Below are positions 1-7,959 of a stretch of 64,000 nucleotides of DNA, one piece after another. The DNA is from Mycobacterium sp. Aquia_216 (lineage in GTDB: Bacteria; Actinomycetota; Actinomycetes; Mycobacteriales; Mycobacteriaceae): positions 6,001,816-6,065,815 of the forward strand of contig NZ_CP113529.1 in assembly GCF_026723865.1 (NCBI RefSeq). The letters are read 5' to 3'. Position numbers and translations under genes: made by a program. Within the stretch, counting starts at the first letter, position 1. Each line of letters opens with the position of its first letter. The notes beneath the pieces were generated by a model that was not told the origin of the DNA, did no database searches, and saw only the letters and a program-made list of their open reading frames with translations.

Positions 1-482
1 AAGAACGGCTCAGTGATGCACACAGCCGCTACTACCGGCAGCTCTCGTCCCTGCTGGCACCGTTGCCGGGCGCCCGGGAGTTGCTGCGCCGCGTCGCCAA
101 TCTGGGCCTGCAGGTAGTACTGGCCAGTTCGGCACCCGAGGACGAACTCGAGATGCTGCGCAAGGTGCTCGGCTGCGATGACGTGATCGCAGCGGCGACA
201 TCGTCCCGCGACGTCGACACCGCCAAGCCCGAGCCGGGAATCGTGCAGGTGGCGCTGGACCGGGCCGGAGTGGCACCCGGGGACGCGGTGTTCGTCGGCG
301 ACGCAGTCTGGGACGCACATGCCGCCAAGGCCGCCGGGGTACCGTGCATCGGAGTGCTGAGCGGCGGCATCGCCGACAGCGAATTGCAGGCGGCCGGGGC
401 GTCCCCGATCTTCGCCGACCCGCAGGATCTCCTGGATCATCTGGAATCCACCCGCATCGCGGCGCTCGCGCACCGCCGTTGA
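1..482 (+). CDS. HAD-family hydrolase, 3' part (5' end outside window)
   Basis: The frame is open from the first bases of the window and ends with TGA at 480-482, so the N-terminal part (motif I aspartates and most of the cap) lies upstream. What remains is the C-terminal Rossmann part of a haloacid-dehalogenase-type phosphatase. It shows motif II as LASSAP, the motif III lysine in AKPEPGI, and motif IV as FVGDAVWDAHAAKAAG with its two metal-binding aspartates. The order fits beta-phosphoglucomutase or phosphoglycolate-phosphatase-like members. The substrate cannot be read from this fragment. The internal ATG at 63 falls inside the fold, so it is not a credible start. Confidence 0.85.
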   Translation, partial: ERLSDAHSRYYRQLSSLLAPLPGARELLRRVANLGLQVVLASSAPEDELEMLRKVLGCDDVIAAATSSRDVDTAKPEPGIVQVALDRAGVAPGDAVFVGDAVWDAHAAKAAGVPCIGVLSGGIADSELQAAGASPIFADPQDLLDHLESTRIAALAHRR

Positions 483-485
483 CTG

Positions 486-986
486 CTATTCGCCGTGGGT
501 GCGCAGCGACAGCGGTAACAACCACCAAAAGGTGGTGAACAGCGTGAGCGCACACGCTCCCGCAATCAGGCCCGCCGTCGTCCCGGCAACCGCGACAAAG
601 ATGATGACCGTTACCCCGGTCAGCGCCAGCCCGAGCAGCGCCAGCCCGGCATAGGCACAGCGGTGCGCGGCCGACACGAGAACCTGCAGGCGATGCCGCC
701 GAAACAGCAGCCGATGAATGCCGACCGGGGCGATCAGCAGCACCGTCGCTCCCACCGAACATCCCACCGTCACCAGATATGCGATCCGCATCTCGTGGTC
801 GAGCACGTCGAACCGCTGCTGGAACGGCAGCGTCAAGAGGAAACCGGTGAGCAGCTGGACGCCGGTCTGCACGACGCGCAGCTCCTGCAACAGGCTGTTC
901 CAGTTGCGATCCAGCCGCTCGGTTTCGGTTTCGCCACGCGTGTCGCGATCCCAGCGCTGGTCGTCCTCCGGGTGATCGACATCCAT
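486..986 (-). CDS. DUF6328-type four-helix membrane protein
   Basis: This encodes a protein of about 166 residues. A charged N-terminus (MDVDHPEDDQRWDRDTRGE) leads into NWNSLLQELRVVQTGVQ and then four hydrophobic segments. The conserved block ELRVVQTGVQLLTGFLLTLPF is typical of the DUF6328 family of actinobacterial integral membrane proteins, whose role is unknown. I chose the ATG at 984-986. An ATG four codons upstream (996-998) is equally possible, and the longer reading to 1076 has an unlikely Cys/Ala-rich start. The gene is convergent with the HAD gene, only three bases away, and has no operon partner here. Confidence 0.7.
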   Translation of the reverse strand: MDVDHPEDDQRWDRDTRGETETERLDRNWNSLLQELRVVQTGVQLLTGFLLTLPFQQRFDVLDHEMRIAYLVTVGCSVGATVLLIAPVGIHRLLFRRHRLQVLVSAAHRCAYAGLALLGLALTGVTVIIFVAVAGTTAGLIAGACALTLFTTFWWLLPLSLRTHGE

Positions 987-1135
987 GTTCGCGATCATCG
1001 CACCGAACGCGGCGGCCGCGTTTGCAGGGCACGCCAGCAAACCATGCGCCGGGCAGCAGGTGATCCTGCTGCTCACCGACGTTGTCCGTTAGAGGACATC
1101 GCCACACAGGTCGGCCCGCCGACGGTGTGCCGTAG

Positions 1136-1587
1136 CTGGCGCAGGCCGGTACCCGCGCCCTGGGCCAGCAGTTCACCTTGTCGGTCGTTCCGTTCGCCGA
1201 CAGCTATATCGCTCGGGAGAAAGCGCGGCTGCGCGAGGTCGACGCCGCCGTCGACTTGGCCCGGGCAACCGCGATGATCTGGCCGACGTCGACAGGTGGA
1301 TCTGGAGCGCACTGGCCACGGCCGCGCTCGTGGAAACACTGCTGAGGCGAGGCGCTGGCCAAAGACGTCGAGGATGCGCGGTCCGCGATCGACCGACTCA
1401 GCGCCGCGCCGACCGACGCCGGGTATGTGCTGAATGAAATCACCGTGCTTCGGTTGCGGACGTTACTGGCCCAACCTGGCGGGCACGGCGCCGCGTACCG
1501 GGCGCATCGGGATAGCTATCGGGCGATGGCTACCTCGCTCGACTTCACGGGCATATCGCCATCGCCGAGGCTACGACGTGGGAGTGA
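1136..1587 (+). pseudogene. Remnant of AAA/LuxR- or adenylate-cyclase-type regulator (C-terminal end)
   Basis: No intact gene fits this stretch, but pieces in different plus-strand frames join into one recognisable protein tail. The first piece reads LAQAGTRALGQQFTLSVV and continues through VPFADSYIAREKARLREV. After a frame change come LVETLLRRG, KDVEDARSAIDRLSAAPT and EITVLRLRTLLAQ, then YRAHRDSYRAMATSL. A one-base deletion near 1548 moves GHIAIAEA into another frame. This resembles the C-terminal helical repeats of large mycobacterial ATPase regulators with LuxR or cyclase domains, where the sequence ends YRxMAxSLGFEGHIAxAEAM. The family assignment is from memory; the frameshifts are seen directly. 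The 5' extent is uncertain. Confidence 0.6.
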
Positions 1588-1589
1588 CG

Positions 1590-1958
1590 TCAGCGGTTGA
1601 GTTTGCCGTCTCGCACTCCGGTCAAGGCGTCGTCCAGCGTCGGATACAGCGGGAACGTCTTGTCCAAACCGGTCAGGTGGATCGGGCGTCTGGTCGCCGG
1701 ACCCCGCGCGACCACGCCAAACTCCGCCGACTTGCCGAGTTTCTCGTAGGTCGCCGCCAGGATCTTCAGTCCGACCGAGCCGAGGAACTCCACCGCGGAA
1801 AGATCGATGACCAGCGCCGACGGCCCTTCGGCTACGACCGTGCCGATGGCCTGCTCCAGGGCCGGAGCGGTGACCAAATCGATTTCACCGCTCACACTGA
1901 CCACGGAGACCCCATCGTGGTCCGCAACCAACGTGGTGATCGAATCAGGAGCTGACAA
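1590..1958 (-). CDS. rsfB: Anti-anti-sigma factor RsfB (STAS domain)
   Basis: A 122-residue single STAS domain, the usual length of mycobacterial RsfB. It begins MSAPDSITTLVADHDGVSVV and contains VIDLSAVEFLGSVGLKILAA, where the serine of FLGSVG sits at the position phosphorylated in SpoIIAA/RsbV proteins. In M. tuberculosis RsfB (Rv3687c) binds the anti-sigma factor UsfX/RsbW and so frees SigF; that is family knowledge. Here it lies divergent from the rsbR-rsbS-rsbT-rsbX operon, sharing a 159-base intergenic region. It is the obvious candidate for the STAS substrate that the phosphatase/kinase encoded at 4427-6664 lacks. Confidence 0.9.
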   Translation of the reverse strand: MSAPDSITTLVADHDGVSVVSVSGEIDLVTAPALEQAIGTVVAEGPSALVIDLSAVEFLGSVGLKILAATYEKLGKSAEFGVVARGPATRRPIHLTGLDKTFPLYPTLDDALTGVRDGKLNR

Positions 1959-2117
1959 TGGCGATCCTTCGTCCGGGCCTTAATTGTGGTGCAAGCCTAA
2001 CCTGCCATGCGAACTGCGAGAAGAAGAAGACCTCAACACCTGCCCCGCGTCCAATCAGGCTAGTCTCCCCATAGAACGTGCGCACTGCGGAGCGCGACGT
2101 GGCACCCGGGAGGCCAG

Positions 2118-2999
2118 ATGTCAGATTCCAGCAGCACCGGCACGACCGCAAGTATCTCCAGCGAAGGTCTTCTTCCCCAGTTAGTTCAGCATTTGCGGCA
2201 GAACCGCACCGCGTTGCGCGAGGAGTGGGCCCGCCGGATCACCGAGGCGGAATTGCTGACCGCGATGACGCCCGAGGAGATTTTTTCCGAGGCTACCGCC
2301 GTCTACGACAACTACGTCGAGGTGCTCGAGACGGGTAGCGTCGAGGCGCTGCAGGACTACGCCCGCGACCTGTCGGAACGCATCATTCCGCGCGGGGTGG
2401 AGACGGACGAGGTGCTCGGTATCGTGCTGCTGCTGCGCGACGTCCTGGCCCGCTCGCTGTTCGAGAAGTACCAGACCGACTTCGACATGCTCAACCGGGT
2501 GCTGGACGCCTACGAGCCGGCGGCCAACCGCATCGCCAATACCGTGGGCGTGTCGTTCGTGCAGGAACGTGAGCGGATCATCCGCCAGCAGCAGGAAGCC
2601 ATCCGCGAGCTCTCGACACCGGTGCTGCAGGTGCGTGAGCAGCTGCTGATTCTGCCCATCATCGGTGTGCTGGACAGTCAGCGCGCCCGTCAGGTGACCG
2701 AACAGCTGCTGCGGGCCATCCGCGCCAACCGCGCAAAGGTCGTGGTCATCGACATCACCGGTGTGCCGACGATCGACTCCACCGTGGCAAACCACCTGGT
2801 ACAGACGGTCGACGCGTCCGGGTTGATGGGTGCCAGCGTGATCATCACCGGCTTATCCTCGGAAATCGCCCTGACGCTGGTGACGATCGGCCTGGACCTG
2901 TCGAAGATGAACGCCGTCGGTGACCTGCAGGGTGGTATCGAGGAAGCCGAGCGCCTGTTGGGCTACGAAGTCACGCGCACCGGCGAGCAGACCGGGTGA
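2118..2999 (+). CDS. rsbR: RsbR-type stressosome scaffold/sensor
   Basis: This is 293 residues. Residues 20-165 form an all-helical RsbRD-like N-terminal sensor domain (LVQHLRQNRTALREEWARRI). A linker (FVQERERIIRQQQEAIRELS) leads to a C-terminal STAS domain from about residue 172 (TPVLQVREQLLILPIIGVLD). The STAS segment ITGVPTIDSTVANHLVQ carries Ser/Thr residues where B. subtilis RsbRA is phosphorylated by RsbT. In that family RsbR co-assembles with RsbS into the stressosome shell and holds RsbT inactive. The start has a good ribosome site (GGGAGG at 2108-2113). It is the first gene of a five-gene operon, 22 bases before rsbS. Confidence 0.88.
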   Translation: MSDSSSTGTTASISSEGLLPQLVQHLRQNRTALREEWARRITEAELLTAMTPEEIFSEATAVYDNYVEVLETGSVEALQDYARDLSERIIPRGVETDEVLGIVLLLRDVLARSLFEKYQTDFDMLNRVLDAYEPAANRIANTVGVSFVQERERIIRQQQEAIRELSTPVLQVREQLLILPIIGVLDSQRARQVTEQLLRAIRANRAKVVVIDITGVPTIDSTVANHLVQTVDASGLMGASVIITGLSSEIALTLVTIGLDLSKMNAVGDLQGGIEEAERLLGYEVTRTGEQTG

Positions 3000-3021
3000 G
3001 CAGAACGAACGCGGGCGCCAG

Positions 3022-3411
3022 ATGCCAGTACCCATCCTGAAACAGGGCTCTATTCTCATCGCCACCGTGCAGGCGGCCCTTTCCGACTCCGACACGGAAC
3101 GACTGCGGTACGACCTGATGGAGCGGGTCAGCCGGTTCCGCGCGCAGGGCATCATCGTCGACGTCACCGCCATCGACGTGATGGATTCATTCGCCGCCCG
3201 GTCACTGCGGACGATCGCGCACATGACCCGGCTGCGCGGCGCCAATACCGTGATCGTGGGTCTGTCCCCAGAAGTCGCATTCGCGATGGTCCAGCTGGGG
3301 CTGACCTTCGATGACATGCACACCGCCCTGGATCTCGAAGAAGGCATCGCGTTGCTGAATCGTCAACGCGGGCTGAGGAAATCAACGATCGGGCGCGACG
3401 GTGGCGTGTGA
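3022..3411 (+). CDS. rsbS: RsbS-type STAS stressosome core protein
   Basis: A 129-residue stand-alone STAS protein starting MPVPILKQGSILIATVQAAL, a typical RsbS opening. The conserved DVMDSFAARSLRTIAHM contains the serine of DSF, equivalent to Ser59 of B. subtilis RsbS, the site phosphorylated by RsbT to release the kinase. It lies between rsbR and rsbT, the standard R-S-T order. The start is set by the ATG at 3022. Its 3' end overlaps the rsbT start by 11 bases, so translation is probably coupled. Together with RsbR it should form the stressosome core. Confidence 0.9.
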   Translation: MPVPILKQGSILIATVQAALSDSDTERLRYDLMERVSRFRAQGIIVDVTAIDVMDSFAARSLRTIAHMTRLRGANTVIVGLSPEVAFAMVQLGLTFDDMHTALDLEEGIALLNRQRGLRKSTIGRDGGV

Positions 3412-3811
3412 CATCGTCGTCGACATCAACAACCCCGACGACATCGTCGACGCCCGCAAAGCAGGACACCAGCTCGCGCTAGACCTCGGCTTCACGCTTA
3501 CCGACGTCACCATGATCGCCACCGCCATCTCCGAAATCGCACGAAATATCACCAGCTACGCGGGTCGCGGCGTCGTACGGGTCATGGTGGCCGAGCGCGA
3601 GAACCGCCAGGCGTTGGTGGTTCGCGCCGAGGACGACGGTCCGGGCATCGCCGACATCGAGCGGGCGATGGAGGACGGGTACTCGACCGGTCGCGGGTTG
3701 GGCATGGGCTTGCCGGGGGCGCGCCGTTTGATGGACCGACTGATCGTGGAATCCGCACTCGGCAAGGGGACGGTCATCGAGATGTGGAAGTGGGTTCCCG
3801 GCCGTGCGTGA
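3401..3811 (+). CDS. rsbT: RsbT-type serine/threonine kinase (anti-sigma-like HATPase)
   Basis: This is 136 residues, one GHKL ATPase domain. The N-box is AISEIARNI (Glu and Asn in place), the G1 box is EDDGPGIAD, and the G2 region is GRGLGMGLPGARRLMD. These match RsbT, which phosphorylates RsbR/RsbS in the stressosome and, once released, activates an RsbU phosphatase. The GTG start at 3401 overlaps rsbS and its stop overlaps the rsbX start by 8 bases. Lid and metal residues appear intact, so the kinase should be active. The cytosolic partner after release is most likely the RsbU-like N-terminal domain of the protein encoded at 4427. Confidence 0.9.
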   Translation: MACDIVVDINNPDDIVDARKAGHQLALDLGFTLTDVTMIATAISEIARNITSYAGRGVVRVMVAERENRQALVVRAEDDGPGIADIERAMEDGYSTGRGLGMGLPGARRLMDRLIVESALGKGTVIEMWKWVPGRA

Positions 3812-4430
3812 AAACGGACGACTAGGACCGATCGAGTGGGCGAACGTGGGGCGCCCACTACCCGGCGAGAACACCAGCGGCGACCGCAAGATCGCGACCG
3901 GTATCGACGACGGTGCCGCGCTGTTCGGTGTAATCGACGGCCTCGGTCACGGTCCTGACGCCGCGGCCGCCGCGACGCGCGCCGTCGATGCGTTGCAGCG
4001 GTCCGCGGGCGAGCGGCTGGAAGTCCTGGTGCAGCTCTGTCATCGCGTGTTGGACGGAACCAGAGGAGTCGCGATGACCTTGGCGCGGGTGGATTTCGCG
4101 GCCAATACACTCACCTGGACCGGGGTCGGAAACGTCAGCGCCCACCTCGTCTCCAAGGATGTGACCGGCGTCCACATTCGATCCAGTGCGCGCCTCGCCG
4201 CCGGCATCGTCGGCTATCGAATCCCGGAAATCCGGCCTGCCCAGGTGGTTTCGCTGCGGGTCGGCGACTTGATCGTCCTAGCCAGCGACGGTATCGCCGA
4301 GGATCATCTGGACCACATCGACTTCGCCGCTTCCGCCACGGTGATCGCCGACCACATTCTGACTAAACACGCAAAGGAAACCGACGACGCCATGGTGCTC
4401 GCCGCACGTCACCGGGGAACCTCGACATGA
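3804..4430 (+). CDS. rsbX: RsbX-type PP2C phosphatase
   Basis: A 208-residue PP2C/SpoIIE-fold phosphatase without extra domains. Metal-binding motifs are visible as VIDGLGHGPDA, LASDGIAEDH and the C-terminal TDDAMVLAARH. RsbX enzymes strip the phosphates that RsbT puts on RsbS and RsbR and so reset the stressosome. The GTG at 3804 overlaps rsbT by 8 bases, and the gene ends in an ATGA overlap with the next gene. Size and position after rsbT make RsbX a better fit than RsbU, whose function is supplied by the next gene. Confidence 0.85.
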   Translation: MRENGRLGPIEWANVGRPLPGENTSGDRKIATGIDDGAALFGVIDGLGHGPDAAAAATRAVDALQRSAGERLEVLVQLCHRVLDGTRGVAMTLARVDFAANTLTWTGVGNVSAHLVSKDVTGVHIRSSARLAAGIVGYRIPEIRPAQVVSLRVGDLIVLASDGIAEDHLDHIDFAASATVIADHILTKHAKETDDAMVLAARHRGTST

Positions 4431-6664
4431 CCACTGCAGAGGAGTTCCACACTCAATATCTCGCCGCGCTGCGAACCTATTTGGACGCGAGCGACGATGA
4501 CATCCTGACCGTCGCCCACGAGCTCGGCCGCCGGGCATTGCAAGAACAAATCAGCATGCTCGACATCATCGAGAACCACGTCCGGCTAGTCCTCGAACTG
4601 TCAAGGGACATCCAAATCGACGCACCGGTCGCACTGGAATTCCTGTTACAGACGCTGGCACCGCTCGACGTCGCGACTCGGGGCTTCCTTGACGGCACCA
4701 AGCGCTACGCCGAACAACGTGCCCGCGCCGATGGGCTTGCCGACCGCGACAAATTCCGCACGGCCCTGGTGAATTCGTTGCAAGAGGGTTTCTTCGTCGC
4801 GGATCAGGAAGGCTCCATCATCGAGATGAACAACGCCTTCATCGAGATTCTCGGCTATCCGGCCGAGGGCTTGCCCTACCGGTGGCCGCATCCATGGCTG
4901 GTCGACAAGAAGACCGCGCGAGAACACCAATCCCGCGTCCGGAGCGAGGGCGGCACCCAGTACGAGACTCCGATTCGACATCGAGACGGGCATCTTGCCT
5001 GGGTGATGGTGAGCATTAACGCCGTCAAGGAAACCGACACCGACCAATCGGTTTTCGTGGGGACGATTCGCGACGTCACCGCGGAACGGGCATTCGCCGC
5101 GCGAGAGAGCGCGGTCCTGCGCCTGGCCACCGCGGTGGCGATAGCCAAAAGCGTTGCAGAGCTGTTGGCGATCACCCTCGACGAATGCCGTACGGCGATT
5201 GGCGTACAGCGCGTGATCGCCGTGACCTGGCCGTCCGGCGACGGCGAGCCTTCCGTTCAGGTGGCAGGCGAGCCCGCCGAAACAACTTGGCGCGGAATGG
5301 ATCCCTGGTTGCGCGACGTATTTCAGGACGCGCGCCAACAGCTGCCGCTGACCGCCAAAACCATCGAACGGCCGAACAAGCCCGGCAAGACGCAGGGATT
5401 GGTCGCGGTGTTGTCCGGCAGCGGAGACCTCGCCTTGTGGCTGGAGCTCGGTGCACCGCGCTGGATCAGCGCAGAGGATCGACTCTTGCTCACGGTGCTG
5501 ATCGGTCACCTCAGTCTGGCCATGCAGCATGTCCGGCAGTTCGAGAGCGCCCGCGAGACGTCGCTGACATTGCAACGCGCGATGCTCCCACCGGTGGAGC
5601 CGCCGCCGGGCTTCGCGATGCGCTACGAACCCGCCGTCCCGCCGTTGGAAATCGGGGGCGACTGGCATGACGTGCTGCCGATCGGCGATCACCGCATCGG
5701 CATCGTCGTCGGCGACTGCGTGGGTCGGGGGCTTCCGGCCGCCGCGATCATGGGTCAGTTGCGCAGCTCGGCGCGGGCCCTGCTGATCAACGGTGCCCAA
5801 CCCGCGCTGCTGCTCGAGCAACTCGACCTGGCGGCATCGCTCATTCCGAATGCCTACTGCACCACCGTTTTTCTGGCGATCCTGGATACCGAATCGGGCG
5901 TCTTGGAGTACAGCAACGCCGGTCACATGCCGGCGGTTGTCGCCGGACCGTCGGGCACCACGGTCTTGACGGATGCCCGGTCGGTGCCGCTCGCGGTCCT
6001 GCGCGACGAACCTCGCCCGCAGGTTTCCCGGCGACTGCCGTCCGGTTCGACGCTTATGGTGTTCACCGACGGCCTAGTCGAACGCAAGCACGAGTCACTT
6101 GACGACGGAATCATTCGCGCAGCAGATGTTTTGGTGGAGACGATGGCGTTGCCACTGGATGCCGTCGCGGATGCGGTGCTTCGTGAGCTGGCTCCGGCAA
6201 CGGGATACGATGACGATGTGGCGATGGTGATATACCGACACCAGCAGGCGCCGCTGCGGATCGAAACAAACTCCATCGCAGACGAATTGGCCAGTATTCG
6301 GCATCGCCTGGCCGATTGGCTCAGAGCCGCTGACGTCCCGCGGGAACTGGTCGACGACATCGTGCTGGTGGTCAACGAAGCGTGCACCAACTGCGTCGAG
6401 CACGCGTACCGCGGGCACGGCATCGGGATTACCCTGCTCGAAGTGAAAACCGTAGACGGCGAAGTCCGCGCCCGCATCACCGACCACGGTTCCTGGAAAC
6501 CGCCGGCGATCAACCCGGGCAACAGCGGACGGGGCCTCATCCTGATGAGGGCCATCAGCGACACGATGGAAATCGACAGCACCCCCACCGGAACCACGGT
6601 CGACATCACGTTCCTGCTCCCGACAGGGTCTGCGGGGGTCGATCACTGGTCCGGCGGCCGCTAG
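4427..6664 (+). CDS. RsbU-like phosphatase fused to PAS, GAF-like and RsbW-type kinase domains
   Basis: This is 745 residues. Residues 1-85 resemble the RsbU N-terminal domain that binds RsbT (HELGRRALQEQISMLDIIEN). Residues 110-220 are a PAS domain (NSLQEGFFVADQEGSIIEMN; TIRDVTAERAF). Residues 225-370 look GAF-like. Residues 385-590 are a SpoIIE/PP2C phosphatase (EIGGDWHDVLP, GDCVGRGLPAAAIMGQLR, FTDGLVERK, DDDVAMVIY). Residues 610-735 are an anti-sigma-type HATPase (VVNEACTNCVEHAYRG, NSGRGLILMRAISD). M. tuberculosis Rv1364c has PAS-phosphatase-kinase-STAS; this protein adds the RsbT-binding module and lacks the STAS domain. The start forms an ATGA overlap with rsbX. It is the likely output enzyme of the stressosome, acting on RsfB or a similar STAS protein. 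Confidence 0.85.
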   Translation: MTTAEEFHTQYLAALRTYLDASDDDILTVAHELGRRALQEQISMLDIIENHVRLVLELSRDIQIDAPVALEFLLQTLAPLDVATRGFLDGTKRYAEQRARADGLADRDKFRTALVNSLQEGFFVADQEGSIIEMNNAFIEILGYPAEGLPYRWPHPWLVDKKTAREHQSRVRSEGGTQYETPIRHRDGHLAWVMVSINAVKETDTDQSVFVGTIRDVTAERAFAARESAVLRLATAVAIAKSVAELLAITLDECRTAIGVQRVIAVTWPSGDGEPSVQVAGEPAETTWRGMDPWLRDVFQDARQQLPLTAKTIERPNKPGKTQGLVAVLSGSGDLALWLELGAPRWISAEDRLLLTVLIGHLSLAMQHVRQFESARETSLTLQRAMLPPVEPPPGFAMRYEPAVPPLEIGGDWHDVLPIGDHRIGIVVGDCVGRGLPAAAIMGQLRSSARALLINGAQPALLLEQLDLAASLIPNAYCTTVFLAILDTESGVLEYSNAGHMPAVVAGPSGTTVLTDARSVPLAVLRDEPRPQVSRRLPSGSTLMVFTDGLVERKHESLDDGIIRAADVLVETMALPLDAVADAVLRELAPATGYDDDVAMVIYRHQQAPLRIETNSIADELASIRHRLADWLRAADVPRELVDDIVLVVNEACTNCVEHAYRGHGIGITLLEVKTVDGEVRARITDHGSWKPPAINPGNSGRGLILMRAISDTMEIDSTPTGTTVDITFLLPTGSAGVDHWSGGR

Positions 6665-6726
6665 CGTGGCGTCAAGCCGGCGCGCTTACACCGTTTGCGG
6701 CAACTCCGATCGTGGTATCCCACGGC

Positions 6727-7746
6727 GTGACCCGTGCGTCTACCACGCTCGAACCCGCCTTACCGGCTGCACACGGCCCGCTGTCCACGGCTGTGCAACT
6801 CGCGCTGGCCGGACCTCCGTCCGGAGATCATCTCGCGCGGGTCAGCGCATCCGTGCGCGATTCGGATCCCTATGGCCTCGACCTGCAACTGGCCTTGTGC
6901 ATGTGTTACGAGCTGCACTACCGGGGTTTTGCCGGCGTCGACCCGGCCTGGGAGTGGAACCCCGACCTGCTGCACCTGCGCGCCGAACTCGAGCGTGCCT
7001 TTCTCGCCGGTGTGCGCCGCGACGTCGGTCCCATCGAACCCAACCGCACCTCGGCTGTGGAGATGGAAGCGATTTCCGTCGAACCCGTTGACGGCACCGG
7101 CCCCTCCTACTACCTGCGCGACACCGGGACGTGGGAGCAGATGCGCGAATACTTCGTGCATCGATCGATGTATCACCTCAAAGAGGGCGATCCGCACGCC
7201 TGGGCGATTCCCCGGCTGACGGGCGGCGCCAAGGCGGCATTCGTGGCCATCGAATTCGACGAGTACGGCGCCGGGCAGCGTCAGCGGGCACACCAGCAGC
7301 TGTTCGCGGATCTGTTGACGGCGGCCGATCTGGACGAAACCTATCTGGGCTACCTCGACGCCGTCCCCGCCGAAGCGCTTGCCGTGGTGAACTTGATGTC
7401 GCTGTTCGGTTTGCACCGCCGGCTGCGTGGTGCGGCCATCGGGCATTTCGCCGCCACGGAGATCACGTCGTCGCCCGGCTCCCGACGAATTGCCGAAGCC
7501 CTGGAACGGATGGGCGCACCGCGGGCTTGCGGCGCGTTCTACCGCGAACATGTCGAGGCCGACGCCGTGCACGAACAGGTGGTACGCCTCGATGTGGTCG
7601 GCGATCTCGTCGCACACGATCCCCAGCTGGACCACGACGTCATTTTCGGGATGCGCGCATTGACGGTGGTCGAAGATCGCCTGGCGGACAAGATGCTGAC
7701 ATCCTGGAAACAGGATCACTCGTCGCTGCGGCGACCGCTCAATTAG
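6727..7746 (+). CDS. Iron-containing redox enzyme family (heme-oxygenase-like fold)
   Basis: This is about 339 residues. The middle and C-terminal parts are helical and rich in Glu/His: YFVHRSMYHLKEGDPHAWAI, AIEFDEYGAGQRQRAHQQLF, and FYREHVEADAVHEQVV followed by DLVAHDP. These match the heme-oxygenase-like diiron group annotated as iron-containing redox enzymes, in which Glu and His side chains bind two irons. The substrate is unknown. The start is uncertain: GTG at 6727 is chosen, GTG at 6712 is the alternative, and neither has a strong ribosome site. It is convergent with the CDGSH gene with only three bases between stops. Confidence 0.75.
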   Translation: MTRASTTLEPALPAAHGPLSTAVQLALAGPPSGDHLARVSASVRDSDPYGLDLQLALCMCYELHYRGFAGVDPAWEWNPDLLHLRAELERAFLAGVRRDVGPIEPNRTSAVEMEAISVEPVDGTGPSYYLRDTGTWEQMREYFVHRSMYHLKEGDPHAWAIPRLTGGAKAAFVAIEFDEYGAGQRQRAHQQLFADLLTAADLDETYLGYLDAVPAEALAVVNLMSLFGLHRRLRGAAIGHFAATEITSSPGSRRIAEALERMGAPRACGAFYREHVEADAVHEQVVRLDVVGDLVAHDPQLDHDVIFGMRALTVVEDRLADKMLTSWKQDHSSLRRPLN

Positions 7747-7749
7747 CCC

Positions 7750-7959
7750 TCAATTAGGCTTTGCGCCAACGCCTTCGACCTGCCGGCAGCGCCGGTGGCT
7801 GGTGTCGCACAACGGAAATTCCCTGCTCCGCCCGCAGGTGCAGATGGCCACCATGAATCGGTCGGATTCGACGACGGCGCCGTCATCGACTTCAATGCGC
7901 ACTGGCCCCTGCACCAGGATCGGGCCTTTGGGCACCACGCGCACCCGCGTCCCGCTCAT
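7750..7959 (-). CDS. CDGSH iron-sulfur domain protein
   Basis: A 69-residue protein. CTCGRSREFPLCDTSH fits the CDGSH pattern (C-x-C-x2-S/T-x3-P-x-C-D-x-S/A/T-H), whose three Cys and one His bind a redox-active, transferable [2Fe-2S] cluster. There is no membrane segment, so it is a soluble, single-motif protein. The start codon overlaps the methyltransferase stop (ATGA at 7956-7959), so the two are translated together. On the other side lies the iron-containing redox enzyme, convergent. The grouping suggests a shared iron or redox process; the partner protein is not known. Confidence 0.85.
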   Translation of the reverse strand: MSGTRVRVVPKGPILVQGPVRIEVDDGAVVESDRFMVAICTCGRSREFPLCDTSHRRCRQVEGVGAKPN

